From contig NC_052486.1 in assembly GCF_009730915.1 (NCBI RefSeq), positions 21,481,589-21,545,588 of the forward strand: a DNA stretch of 64,000 bases. Reading direction: 5' to 3'. Below the pieces are notes generated by a model. The model searched no databases. It saw only the letters and a program-made list of their open reading frames with translations, and was not told the origin of the DNA. Made by a program: the position numbers and the translations under genes. This document shows positions 23,724 through 36,153 of this stretch, piece after piece (positions within the stretch are counted from its first letter, which is position 1; every line of letters starts with the position of its first letter). The DNA comes from Dioscorea cayenensis subsp. rotundata. Lineage: Eukaryota; Streptophyta; Magnoliopsida; Dioscoreales; Dioscoreaceae.

Positions 23724-24075
23724 CAGAAGGCGGTGGAGAGAGATAGAGGTTGCAATAGAAATATAGATGTTTATCGATGTATATAAGTACAAAAGATGGA
23801 CTTTAAGCTTATGATCAAAGATTTAAGCACTAAGATGCTGGCAAGAAAGCTTGTGAAATATATATATATATATATAGGTGTTGCCATAGAAGAGCGCATA
23901 TATACGTAGAAGAAGAACTTTGAGGTTCACAAAAGTTTAGGAGATGGTTGGAAAGATAGAGATAGAGAGCAATTAGTTGTGGTAATAGCTATGGGTACAA
24001 TGTAATTAATGTATATATATTCTCATGTGCTTCACTGAAAACTTATGCTGAGATTGCCACTTTTAAGTCGTTTTC

Positions 24076-24077
<2 letters not shown>

Positions 24078-24113
<36 letters not shown>
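24078..24113. repeat. (CT)n microsatellite
   Basis: About eighteen CT units on the plus strand, 0.9 kb upstream of the PHD gene start, opposite in strand sense to the GA run at 23686. Confidence 0.9.
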
Positions 24114-24118
<5 letters not shown>

Positions 24119-24119
24119 C

Positions 24120-26297
24120 TTTTCTTTCATTTCATGGTTGAAACATTTCAGTCCTTTTCATTTGATTTTTATATCTATTAAGTGAGGGAGAAAAAGTGAG
24201 TGTGAACTGGAAAGACGACTCTGACCCCATGCCCACAACCTTGTGCATGAACTAATAAAAGTCAGTAGTTTGGATGTCTATCTTATTTGTTTATGGAGCG
24301 TACATACATGTATCTCCTGAGTTTAACTATTTCCTTCTATGTATAGAGAGAGATACAGTTCAGAAATTTTGGACAGAGTGGAAGACTTGAATCCTTAACC
24401 TTTTTCTGATCAGTAAAAGAAGTGAAATATCAACTCTCAGTTGTGACTCTTGTGAGTATGATTATCCTCTTGCAACCTTTATATATTATTTTAATTCTCT
24501 TATGACTTATATTATATTTATATTTATTCTTGCCTTCTTGGTTCAATTGGACTTGTTTAATCAATGCATTTTAAATTAAACAGTACTTATTAAAAAAATT
24601 AAGTAATGCATTGTCAGGTACTTGTCTTTGTTAAACTAATAGCTGAGATCAAAGTAAAATCTAATGGAACTTTATAATTTTTTATACGGGTTAAACAAAG
24701 TGATATCAATCAAGTGTTAGTTTTTATTATATAAGTATTTGTATAGCTGGATCTCACAAACAAGGTGTCAATCTCTGGTGGACCAACATCAAAGTTGTTT
24801 GACAAAGACGGTACGTTGGATGTGAGGATCTATTTGAGTATTTGTTAGATAGATACATTGATTGATAAATATGGTTGGACATGAGGATGTATACATCTGT
24901 TTGAAACTTTAAGGTATTAAACTTCATTGAACACAAGCATAAAGGTTTTTTTTTTTTAAAAAAAAAAAGATTGGCTGGTTATTATAAGCGTGCACCTGGA
25001 AAAGCAGGTCTCCATTTACAACTTAGCATTTTAGTGGGAAGTGTGGTTCTTTTGGTATTCTTTTAGAATATAACTACGGAAATTTTATTTTATTAGTTAG
25101 AACGAAGTATACCTTTATTAGTTCTGAACTTAGATATTTCGGTTACTTTGACTTTTAAATTTAAAATAGGCCATTTAGGTCCTAAAATAAGTGAATTATT
25201 TAATCTTAGCCACTAGTGAGTATGACATCCCATACCTGCTATTTTTTATTATTTCATTGATGATATGAAATGAAGGGTTTGCATGGCACATGAATATACA
25301 TTAGTACACAACTCAACAAGCATCACATAATTTTTCACTTGCCATTTATTTTCATTTCTATATTTTTATTTTAAATTAAATTACCAAGATAGCAGAAGTT
25401 ACTGATGTGTATAAGACCAAAAATGCTAGCTTGGTGACGTTGTAGTAGTAATGGACTTGATGATCCAATTTCTCCCTAATTTTCCTTTTTTTTTCTTTTT
25501 TAACTAACATCTTATTTTATTCACAAATTTATCAACAAAAATAAATTTATAAATTAACACCCATGGTTTTAACTTTGAATTCAAACACCCATTGTTTTTT
25601 GTACTCCATTGTAAATAATTGCAAAAATCCAAAGCTAAAGTGTAGACTTGAGATTTTGGACTTTCTTTGAAAGCCCATATTAATGTATTTTATATATAGT
25701 TTAACATAGTTTGGATTTAGGGTCTAATAAAGATAACATATCTATATATATGTGTAGTACTTGAAATGGTTCATTCCTATTGTATTGTATAGGTAACCTT
25801 TGGGGTAGGGAAGTCATATAGAGAGGACCACCTTAAAACAGTGAGAAATTTGTCTTTTGCCCTAAACTGGATGGCCTTGATCATTATTATTTGCACTTCG
25901 GTCTTGTCTAGAAAAAACAATGGATAACCACACACTTGCTTTTTCAATAGGAGGTCCTTTTTACTGCACAATTACCATGCATGCCCTTGTTTTTCAACTT
26001 GATGTGAAGTATCCATTCTGTACCCTCTTCTTCACATTTACTCCAATTTACCACCTGCTGTGGAAGCTTAGAATTATCACACGTGTGTAACTTTTTTTTG
26101 GCTGACATGTGTGCTTGCATCATTTTCATCTTCTCAATGGATTAATAATATTTGGACAAAATTATAGGACCGAAAAGTAACTTCGAGGAAAAATAGGATT
26201 TTTGGGAATACTGAAATTTTAAGACCACATGTGGATTATTTAAATTAGGGGGACTTATTGTTTGTTTTGTTTTATTTTATTTTTTATCCAAATATAG
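24120..26297. other. Gene-poor AT-rich spacer
   Basis: No coding frame, RNA gene or complete transposon end could be supported here. Confidence 0.5.
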
Positions 26298-26305
26298 ATA
26301 AGCTA

Positions 26306-27329
26306 GGGCTAGGGCTGCAAATGGACTAAACCGTTTGCAAGCTACTCGAAGCTTGATTAAAAAAATAAAAAAAAAACTCACTCATTAAATAAATGAGCAG
26401 AGCTCGAGCTTGATTTTTGAGCTCGAATAATTAATCAAGCCGAGCTCGAGACATTCACTGCTCTGCTTGTTAAGGCTCGCCAGTCTACTCTTTTATCATC
26501 TCTTGAGTAGAGACCTTCGAGCCTTGAAACAAACTTGCTCACGAGCCTTCTTAACGAGTTTGTTAACGAGCCTGTTTAATGAGTCTGTTAAATGATCTTG
26601 CTTAATGAGTTTGCTCACAAGCCTACTAATGAGTATGTCAAGCAAGTTTGATAATGAGTCTACTCACGAGCTTGCTAAGTATGTATTTTTTTTCTCAAGT
26701 GCGGTTGTAAATGAATTAATATGTTCGTTGAAAGCTTGAAGACTTGACTCACTAAGGCCTCGCCTTGGCTTGCTTATTAAGGGGAAAAAATGAGTTCTGA
26801 CTCACTAAGGCTTCTCCTTGGCTTGCTTATTAAGGTAAAGAAATGAGTTTTGAGTGTGATTTCTGAGTTCATAAGGTATTAAGAGGCTCATTTATATTAT
26901 TATTAACAAGCTCATCTATAAGAATTATTGCTAAAATTGTTTATAGCATTATTACTAAGCTTACTTATATAAAGTATTTATAAAATTGTTTATAGTAATA
27001 TTAAATGGTTGTTTATGAGATCATTAATAATAATTTGTGAAAACTATTACAACTGTTTTAATATAAATTTAAGTAAAAGAGAAGATTAATTTATAATTTT
27101 CATTTAAAAAAATTAATATTACTTTCAAAACAATAATTTTTTAATAATAATAATAATAATAATGTATTATTTATAAAAAAAATAATGGAGGTTTATCAAG
27201 CTAATGAGACGAGTCTGGCCTTCAGAATTTCATGAAGCTCAGTTTAGCATAGGCTCGAGCTCAGTTAAAAAAGTGACGAATCAAGCTTGAGCATGGTCAG
27301 GCTTGGCTTGGCTTGTTTGTAGCTTTAAG
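26306..27329. mobile_element. Non-autonomous hAT-like element, about 1.02 kb
   Basis: Ends resemble each other inverted: GGGCTAGGGCTGCAAATGG on the left against the mirrored right end CTTAAAGCTACAAACAAGCC. Flanks carry 8-bp near-duplicates ATAAGCTA (26298-26305) and ACAAGCTA (27330-27337). Subterminal DNA is full of GCTCGAGCTTG-type repeats in both orientations, as in plant hAT elements that open with GGGCTGCAAA. No transposase frame remains. Exact ends may be off by a few bases because the left end holds a short GGGCTA duplication. Confidence 0.7.
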
Positions 27330-27974
27330 ACAAGCTATGTGTTAAGGGCATGCGTAGGATCAGTGATTAACCATCCAGTTTTGTATCCTCACCCTAGAAT
27401 AGGGTCTCGGGTGGCAAGCCTGAGCTCACACGGGGCTGCTATTACTATGTTGCAATTGAAATGATTTAAATTCAGGATAATGAATATTCTCTACTAGCAC
27501 CTTATGTAAGTGGATTTATGCCGTTGAGCTATGAGCCTGTTGGCACTTTTTGTTCATTTCAAATAGAATAGTATATATATTATAATATACGTGAAAATAG
27601 AAGATTTACAAAGTATTATTCGAAATCTAATTCTACGATTGGAACTTCACTCCAATGCAACGCTTCAAGCAATTAATAATTACAGACCATGACACAGTGT
27701 TGGAGGAACAAAAGATAGTTTACAATGATCATTGACATTAATTTTAAATGATAAAAACATTGGTAAATATGAAATTGATGAGAATAATTGTAGTGTTTAT
27801 GAAATATAAAAACCTGGTCTGGAAATTAATTTTGAGCAGACATTGATGAGATTCTTGTTAATTATAACATTAGAAATAAGATAGCTTAATTTAATGTATA
27901 GACGATGAGAGTTTTTTTTTTTTTTTACATAGAACACCAATATGTTCTGGTGGGGTTTTTCTATCTTTTCTCTT

Positions 27975-28022
27975 ATGACCCAATGGGCCGGAAACCAGCC
28001 CACACTCTTTGTTAGGCCCATT
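27975..28022. promoter_or_regulatory. Site II-like TGGGCC cluster
   Basis: AATGGGCCGG, AGCCCAC and TAGGCCCATT occur within about 45 bases. TGGGCC/T site II motifs bind TCP factors in promoters of plant ribosomal and mitochondrial genes. No linked coding sequence is visible, so this may be a relic or the edge of a repeat. Confidence 0.3.
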
Positions 28023-30566
28023 CACAGTAAAAATTCCTAATTTAAAAAATGCATAAATGAAAAAAATAAAAATTCATCTGTTTTCTCTTACACGCACACA
28101 TATATATGGCTCTAAATCATACCATCATAGAGTTTCTCCAATCTTTATATGTATGCATTGCAAGCTGAGATTTTTCATTACATATGTTTAGTCAATTTGA
28201 CTGTTTATTATCATTTAAAATAGATAAGTAATAATGCATTTTCTAATGTATATTTCTAAACATTCAAAGTTTCATATATATATATATATATATAATTGCC
28301 ATATATTTTTGTTTTGACATAATTTTATTTTATATTTTGAAGTTATATCATTTAATAAACAAGTTATATTTTTACCTCTGTCTATCAAATTTACACTTCC
28401 TAAGAAGATAGATATTTTTTTAAGTAAAGTTAAAATTATAATTTCAAACACATATAGAGTGCTCAAAAACAACCAATAGGTATAATGAAGTTTATTTTAA
28501 CGTTAATTATCGAATTATCTTACCAAACAGTGAAATATACATGTTGATTTAGTTTTTGTTTTTTAATTAACTTTAAAATAAAAAGTAAATACATCAAATC
28601 TGTTTTAAATATGGTATTCGATAATAAGTATTATTTATCCAATCACATAACTTGGGACAAGCTTCCTACATATATTTTTTTTATTAAGAATTTAATTTTT
28701 TAGGATAAATATATCTGATAATTAATTTTTAAATATTGGTAATACTATTATATGTTCATTATTATTAAAAAAATAAAATTTTAATTTGAAAATATTAAAT
28801 TTTTATTAGTATCAATTAAGTCAAATTTTGATTTATTCAAACAAATTTTTTTCTACAACCCAACATTTGAAAAAAAAAAAATTTCCACAATCGCATTATT
28901 TTATTTTCCAACCCAACAAAACTTATAAATTAAATTAAGAAAAAACAAATTAGTTATTAGTTTTTTATAAGTTTAATTAACTTTAATTAAATACACAAGA
29001 TGAAGACAAGCAGAGCGGTTTTCCATCAGTTTCTTTAGGTTAGCTCTTACTTCCGGGAAGTTAGTTGGAATTTGGTTTCGGATTTGGGAAGTCGGACACG
29101 CAAGTACCAATTGTGATCTAACTTCCCACTTGGGCGATCTCTCAAGTCATCTCATGCCACGTGGACTTATTCGGGTAACTCAACGGTCCAGATCCGATGT
29201 TGATGGTTGGCCTCATAAAAAACATTGATTTAGTTTTGAGTTCTAACATGCTTCCCTTTAATTAATATCACTTTCAAATGACGTTGTTTTTCTTATTTGG
29301 CTTGTAATAAGTTTGGATAAAATGATTCTTTTTTATGTGAATATACAAATTTTTTTTATAATAATTTTAAGGGTTATAATTGTGCACATATATTTGGTGA
29401 ACAAACCATAATAATATTAATAACTGATATATTATTTTTTTTTAAATGTATATATATATATATATAGCTATATGAATAGAATTCAACTTAAGAAGTCTAT
29501 GAAAATACATGCATGTTTTTTTATGGATGATTATATATATATAAAATTCAACTTAAGAAGTCTATGAAAATACATGCATGTTTTTTATGGATGATTATAT
29601 ATATATATGATTTGTTTAGTTAATTTATGGTCAATGGAGTGTATAAGGAAATTATTGTGGTTTATAAATGTATAGAAGAAAATTATAATTTTTATCAATT
29701 TATAATAATGATAATTATTCAATTTTGCAAATGTATGTAAGCAAGACGTTGATGACTATTGTTTAAGTTTTATTTCAAGTTTTCAAAGACTATTAGTCTA
29801 AAGTTTTGCATATTAGTAAATAGAGTTAGTTCTTGGCAATTGGCATTTTTCTTTGTCTTACTTCTCCAATCTTTCGTGTTAATATGCCAATAATTTTGTT
29901 GAAACAATGATTTAATGAGTAATTGTATAATTTTTCAACAAAATTATATGTTTGATTTGTGGATGGTAAAAATCAAATAAATAAAAATTCATTTGGTTTC
30001 AAGTGTATAATTAGTGGTGGCATAGTTAACTTTCTCATAAAAGGTTAAAGGTTTGACTTAGTGGCAAGTTAACTCCTAGGTACGTAGTTAGTTAAAAATT
30101 TAATAGAAAGTTAAATGTTTGATTTATTTTCAAAATATGATTGAAGATTTGAGATGTATGTTATGGGTTATTTATTAAATATATATATATAGTAGGAAAG
30201 TGATCAATCATATTTACTCTAATTAGTATATCATGCAAAGTATAAATTGTATAATCACTTGTAATTTTCATAAACACATTAATTCATCATAAACAATAAA
30301 TAAATACAATCAACTCAAAACAAAACATTAAAAAATAAAATAAAAGACGCAACACACACACAGAGACAAACATGAAAACTTCAGTTGGCCACCAACAAAT
30401 TAAGAGAATCACTACCCATTCATCAACTTCCACAACAAAATCCACCAAACAAAAACACACAACACCAAACAACCAAACAAAACTTTTGACCATAACCTCC
30501 ATTTTAAGTACTTCCCCCAAAAAACAAAACCTAATTAGCTTAACACTAATCCCAAAAAAGATCACA
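28023..30566. other. AT-rich spacer before the metalloproteinase gene
   Basis: Mostly very AT-rich with a GC-richer patch at about 29000-29230 that holds a CACGTG at 29158. Apart from the tandem duplication at 29480 nothing coding is seen. The C/A-rich last 200 bases are probably the leader of the metalloproteinase gene; an open frame there continuous with it lacks protein character. Confidence 0.5.
29480..29608. repeat. Tandem duplication, period 65 bp
   Basis: Two nearly identical copies starting at 29480 and 29545 share AATTCAACTTAAGAAGTCTA, CATGCATGTTTTT and a terminal TA run. High identity implies a young duplication. Confidence 0.9.
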
Positions 30567-31580
30567 ATGTCTTCAATAATAATTCTCCTCTCCCTTCTCT
30601 TCTCCTTCACTTCCTCAAGACCACTTCCACCCTCACTTCCTCAATTCACATGGCAAGCTTTTGCTAACCTCACCGGAGCCAAGCAAGGTGATGAACTCTC
30701 CGGCATCGCCGATCTCAAACACTACCTCAATCGTTTCGGTTACCTCCCCGGCATCGCCGCAAACTTCACCGACACTTTCGACAACTCTCTAGCCACTGCC
30801 ATCTCCCTTTACCAATCCAAACTCAACCTCCCAATCTCCGGCCACCTCGATGAACCCACACTCACCAATCTCATGTCTCCGAGATGTGGCGTCTCCGACA
30901 CCACCACCACTCGTCGTAAAACCTTCCAATACTTCCCCGGCGAGCCTCGGTGGTCCCGGTCACACCCAATAACTCTCTCCTACTCCCTCTCCCCTCACAA
31001 CACCATAAACTACATATCAAAAGCCGATATAATTGCGTCGGTGAGCCGAGCATTCGACCGGTGGTCGAGAGTGATTCCAATCACCTTCATCGAAGAAAAT
31101 AACTACGAAGAAGCCGATGTGAAGCTTGGCTTTTACAGAGGTGATCATGGTGATGGAGAACCATTTGATGGTGTTCTTGGGGTGCTTGCACATGCCTTCT
31201 CGCCGGAGAACGGAAGGCTGCATTTGGATGCAGCTGAACGGTGGTCAGTGAACTTTGCCGACGAGAAGTCTGAGGTTGCAGTGGACTTAGAATCAGTTGT
31301 TACTCATGAGATTGGGCATGTGCTTGGGCTTGCTCACTCTAGTGAGAGTGATGCAGTGATGTTTCCGAGTCTGAGTCCGAGGATGATGAAGAGGGAACTT
31401 AGGGTTGATGATGTTGAAGGAGTTCAGGCATTGTATGGGTCTAACCCTAATTTTAAGATGAGTTCTATTTTGGAGTCTGATCAGGATACTTCTTCTTCTG
31501 CTTCTTCTTCTTCTTCTTTAGTTAGGGTTAGGGTTTGGGGTTTTGGAGTTGTTTTTCTGTTGATGGTTTTTGTTTTATGA
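30567..31580 (+). CDS. Matrix metalloproteinase (MMP, M10A family)
   Basis: Intronless, 337 residues. ATG 30567 is chosen over an in-frame ATG 195 bases upstream because it starts directly at a signal peptide (MSSIIILLSLLFSFTSS). A propeptide follows, carrying the cysteine switch PRCGVSD (105-111), which keeps the enzyme latent. The catalytic domain has calcium/structural-zinc loops (FYRGDHGDGEPFDG, 189-202; LAHAFSPENGRLHLD, 207-221), the zinc-binding HEIGHVLGLAH (247-257, catalytic Glu248) and the Met-turn Met265. A Ser-rich linker (309-317) and hydrophobic tail (323-337) fit a GPI-anchor signal, so the enzyme should act at the cell surface or wall on extracellular protein substrates. As usual in plants there is no hemopexin domain. 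All key residues are present, so it is probably active. Third-position GC falls from the first to the second half. Confidence 0.95.
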   Translation: MSSIIILLSLLFSFTSSRPLPPSLPQFTWQAFANLTGAKQGDELSGIADLKHYLNRFGYLPGIAANFTDTFDNSLATAISLYQSKLNLPISGHLDEPTLTNLMSPRCGVSDTTTTRRKTFQYFPGEPRWSRSHPITLSYSLSPHNTINYISKADIIASVSRAFDRWSRVIPITFIEENNYEEADVKLGFYRGDHGDGEPFDGVLGVLAHAFSPENGRLHLDAAERWSVNFADEKSEVAVDLESVVTHEIGHVLGLAHSSESDAVMFPSLSPRMMKRELRVDDVEGVQALYGSNPNFKMSSILESDQDTSSSASSSSSLVRVRVWGFGVVFLLMVFVL

Positions 31581-31969
31581 TTTTAGGTGATTAATTTCAT
31601 TTGTTAACATTTTAAAAAAATATGTATGTAAAATTAAAACAGGCGAATATGAATTTATTATTTTATTCTCCTTGATGCAATTCCAATATATATATATATA
31701 TATATATTAAGCATCTCTCCATCAATTGGTTTCGGGTCTTTTGGGTAGATGCTCTTAACGAGAGAAGTGTTTAAATATTAATTTATATAAAATGAGAGCA
31801 TACATGTGTTAAAATATTAATTATATAAAATATTAACTATATATATCATGTCCATATATATATATATATATATATAAGGCTTAGGATTGTGGAGAGTTTA
31901 GATCAATATCCAAAGTTTCTCAACCTCTCCACCTAAAAACATCTGTTTTCTTTCTATACATTTTTTTTC
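31581..31969. other. 3' flank of the metalloproteinase gene
   Basis: Holds two (TA)n runs (about 31689-31707 and 31855-31876) and no gene. A polyadenylation site should lie in the first 200 bases, but no single perfect AATAAA was assigned. Confidence 0.5.
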
Positions 31970-32724
31970 CTAGGAAGTCAGAACCGGACTGGACCGGTCA
32001 GTCTAACCGGGTTGGACCGGACCTGGGCACTAAGCCGGTCCGGTTCAAGCCATAAAATCGGTTGAGTAAAAAACTGGTCTTGAACCGGACGAACCGGCCG
32101 ATTCAACCGTGAACCGGATGAACCAGGTTGGTTCATATGGTGTCAAATTTCAAGTAAATCAATCAAGCCATCTAGTTTAATTTAATCACCGGTTCAAGCA
32201 TGATAGTTCGCGCTTCACATGATTGGTCTATGAAACGGCTTGTTATATTATCCTGGTTGTTCTCCACTTATAACATGCCCGGCCAATCGAAATCATCTGA
32301 AAAAGTTTTTTATCTTTTAAATTCATTAGCGAGATCCGTTTAAGCTAAAATGTGTCAATTGGGCAACACACCTCATAATAATCCTCATGATGTCATTTGA
32401 AAATAATAGCTTTTTATTTCTAAAGAACTTCAGTAACCAATGTGAATAATGAAAGAAATATTATATATAATTTATACATAGTTACATACAGTAAGGTTCA
32501 TTAGATTTTTTTTATTAATGAATGGTATTGTAAATTTATAATCTAATGAGTGGTATAGAATCATTAGATTTTTTTATTAAAATCATTTAATATGTTTTAT
32601 TTTATATTTTTATAATTTTATATATTAAATCCGGTTCAACCCGGTTAGACTGCAGTCAGACCTCTTGACTCTTGAACCTTGACCTTCTCCGGTTCAAAGG
32701 TCCGGTCCGTTTCTGACTACCTAG
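31970..32724. mobile_element. Non-autonomous DNA transposon, CCGGTTC-rich ends
   Basis: Terminal inverted repeats CTAGGAAGTCAGAACCGGAC (left) and CTAGGTAGTCAGAAACGGAC (mirrored right) enclose AT-rich DNA. Subterminal regions are crowded with CCGGTTC/GAACCGG motifs in both orientations, a hallmark of hAT-type non-autonomous elements. A clean 8-bp target duplication could not be assigned in the T-rich flanks, so the superfamily is tentative. Confidence 0.65.
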
Positions 32725-32830
32725 CTTTTTCTCATATTTTTCAAATTGAAGGATTTTCTATAAACGTCCCGATGAAGTTAATTAATATGGATTTATTATT
32801 TCATACTCTATTCAGCAGTTTATATATATG

Positions 32831-33133
32831 GGTATAATACCTGAATTGATCCCTCTATTTGTCTCTCTCTTCTCTTTTGGTCCTTCTACTCATAAATGCT
32901 CTCCACTAGTTCCTCTACTCTTGAAAATAACCCAATTTAGTCTTTTTACTCTTAATCTCTTCCCATCTAGTTCTCTACTTTTGAAAATACAACCATTAAT
33001 TAGCCCATTTTAGAATAAAAATGACTAAGTAAAACCATTTTCAAGAGTAGAGAGCTACTGCAAGCATTTTTTAGTAGATGGACCAAAATGGAAGAGAGGG
33101 AAAAGTAGAGGAACTAATTTGGGTATTATTACC
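32831..33133. mobile_element. Foldback MITE, about 300 bp
   Basis: The left arm GGTATAATACCTGAATTGAT mirrors the right arm GGTAATAATACCCAAATTAG, and pairing continues for over 100 bases (for example CTCTTTTGGTCC against CCATTTTGGTCC). The GGTA...TACC ends resemble the other foldback elements of the window. TA-rich flanks (TATATATATG and TATATGTGTG) could be an imperfect duplication. Confidence 0.75.
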
Positions 33134-34398
33134 TATATGTGTGTCTCAGTAAGAGAGAGAATATAACAATGAGGGATAAAAAAATATTACAAAAAGATAA
33201 AAATGAAAAATGGGAGCTTTTAGCTTTTTAAAAAAGTTTATAAATGAAATTATTACCAAACTTTAATTATATTTTTTTCAAAAAAAAAACATTCAATAAA
33301 TAAGAATTTATGGTTTAATCGATGGTTTGTAAAGTAACTTATCCTTTTTCCCACATGTTATTATTTACGTATCAAGTCATGTTGCTAATTAACAAGAATT
33401 AGAATTAATGAACACATTGAAATCTATTATATTAGTGTTTATATATATATAATCATTAAATTTATTTTCATATGACTTGGAAGAAGAATACTTGAACATT
33501 TTATGCTACATTTTTTTATAATTAATACACATTGTTTCTCTCTCATATCTCCATCAAGTTTCATTGTCAATTTAGGCATGTTTTGACAAATGTATAATTA
33601 ATTATTACTTAACCAAATATTATTGGAAAGGACCTTTAAATGCTTATTATTTAAAATACTTCCTTTGCACTAAACCAAGACTTCTTAATAAACAAACATT
33701 TAATTTTCTTAATGTCATAGAACATTTACAATTATTTTTTTTAGAAAAAAATGTTTGACTTTTCAATTGTCCTAAAATAAAATGAAGTCATACATACAAT
33801 TAATTAAGTCATTAGACCAATTAAGAAGTAATTAACCACAAATAGCTTGAAGAGAAGTCTCAATTACCATTGATTATTACAAGTAACAACTACCAATTGA
33901 TAAATATGGTTCAATTTTCCTATTTATTTTAAATAATCAATTGTTTCAATCTATAGATGTGAAAAATATTCATAGAAGTCAAACATGATATTACTATTAC
34001 AAAATATTATTGACTTACCAACTACCTCTTGATCCAATGGATCAAGTCTCCTATATATGATGTTTGTGTTTTTTACGAAGAGTCTGGTTTGAATCTTAAC
34101 ATAAATGTGTTAAGGTATTAATTTCACATTTGTACATATTTTTGATCCGATTTATCTAGTTTGTTAAAAAAATGACATTGGTCATAAATTGACTGTATTG
34201 AATATGAGAAAATTAAATAATTCATATTTATCATCATCTTTACTCAATTATTTATGATTTCTCCTTTAATACATCAATTTATCTAGGTTGTATTCTAGAT
34301 AAATGAAAACTTTATTATATATCATTTGTTTGGTAAAAATGAAGTACTTTGTGAGTAAAACCCTCAAAATTGCAAAATAAAAAGAAAAAGAAAAAATA

Positions 34399-34434
<36 letters not shown>

Positions 34435-36020
34435 TGCACGAGTATGTACACACAATACACAAGAATTTAGGTGAGTTTGGCAAATTATAAATGATATTTT
34501 ATTAAAGTTTAGTGGTATAATAATAGTGAAACCCAGTCATATTTTATAGTAAATTTCAAAGAGAATTGTTTAAATATCTCTACAAGAGTGAATCATTATT
34601 GAGACATATTAATAAAAAATATATTTACTTATACACCTTTATAAAATACTTTCATTTGTTTATATAACTATGCATGTTTTTATAAAATATATTATATAAA
34701 TTTTTATATTTGATTTTTTTTTGTCAAACCAAGTATACTGGCAAATCAATATAATTATAAATGAATATATAAGCAAATTTTTATTTTCATAATAATATGT
34801 AAGTAAAAAAAACTCTAAATTTTATAAATATTCATATATATATATATATATACATTCATCTCATAAGAGTTTGTCGAAATGGTAGAAGTTTAAGTCATTG
34901 AAATAAATGATTTTTATAAGAAGCTTTTGTATATATGTAATCGAGATTAATTTTCAAAAACATAGAGACTAATTAAATATCTAATATATAAATATATTAA
35001 TTATTATAAACCATGCTAAACAGATTTTTAAAATTTTTTATGTTAGAATTTTTTTTTATCATTTACTTATAATATAAATTTATAGGAATAAACTTTCACA
35101 TTAAAAAAAGAAGAAGAATGAGAATGAGAAAGAAGTATTAATTGATTTGATGATGATTGAAAATTGAAGCTCAGTAGAATGAAAGGTCAATTCAATGTGG
35201 GACCAAAGTAACAGTATTCAGCATGCCTTCTTTGTCTTCTTTCTTCCAATAAATATATATCTCACTTAACTTATTCATTTTATTTTATTTTATTTTTAAA
35301 TTGTTTGACCGAAAAAGTTATATTTTAAAGCTATTTTTTATTATTTTAATTAATAACAAGTATTTATTAGTGTTAATAATTTTTTGTAAAAAAAAATTTA
35401 AAATTGAATTAATTGCTTATACACCAACCAAGTAGTGGTGAGTTGTTGTGAGAATAAATTGGAACAACAGTTTTGGATTTTGAATTTTTATTGAAATAAT
35501 ATTAAGGTTTTATTATTAGGATTTAAACAATTTAATAACTTAAATTATAAGAGTATCTGACTTTTTCTTTTGCATTTTAATTGGTTTGATAATTATACAA
35601 GTCTTGTTTTAAAACAAGGATAAAATAAAATAAAAATTAAAACCCTATTTTTGAAAAGCATAACTTATTTACAAAACAAAGGGAGAAAACAATAATCCAA
35701 TTAATCTTTTATTTGTTTGACATATATTAATGACTGTTTTTCAAGATATAAATTTTTATTCAACAAATTTAAATGAATATTATATATATATATAAATATC
35801 AACTGTATACATAGTTAGAATTACTGTTTTTCAAAATTATAATTATTAATTATATAAAAAAATTTATAAATATTTACTATTATTTATTGTACATAATAAT
35901 TATTTAATATTATTTATTATTATGCATGGAATGATTGTAACTGTTGAATATAAATTTAACTCTACTATAAGACATCATTAGATTTAAAATATAGACATAT
36001 CGCTCCATAATTCTCTCTCT
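33134..36020. other. Very AT-rich gene-free spacer
   Basis: About 2.9 kb with an (ATA)n run at 34397-34433 and a (TA)n run near 34835. No coding frame or transposon with both ends was found. The missing exons of the proteasome gene are not here. Confidence 0.6.
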
Positions 36021-36025
36021 CTATA

Positions 36026-36153
36026 TACTCCCTTCATTTTTTTTAGTTGTCACATTTACATAATTTATATCGATTAAAAATATTGGTTAAAGTTAGTTGA
36101 TTATTTATATTTTATAAAAAATTTCATTATTTTTCAAAATTACAGTATTTAAA
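36026..36153. mobile_element. Possible Stowaway-like MITE end, cut by gap
   Basis: TACTCCCTTCATTTTTTTTA followed by GTTGTCACATTTA matches the typical opening of plant Tc1/mariner Stowaway-type MITEs (CTCCCTYCGT... GTCACATTT). The element runs into the N block, so its other end is unseen. Confidence 0.45.

Noticed and set aside
23042-23755. 237-codon minus-strand frame
   Set aside because: It is a reading of the polypyrimidine leader of the PHD gene in the wrong frame; its last part overlaps exon 1 out of frame.
27340-27560. tRNA-derived SINE
   Set aside because: Some strings look like promoter boxes, but I could not find paired A and B boxes with proper spacing or a terminal A/T tail with duplications.
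30372-30566. Upstream start for the metalloproteinase
   Set aside because: The extension is Thr/Lys/Asn-rich and would bury the signal peptide 65 residues inside the protein.
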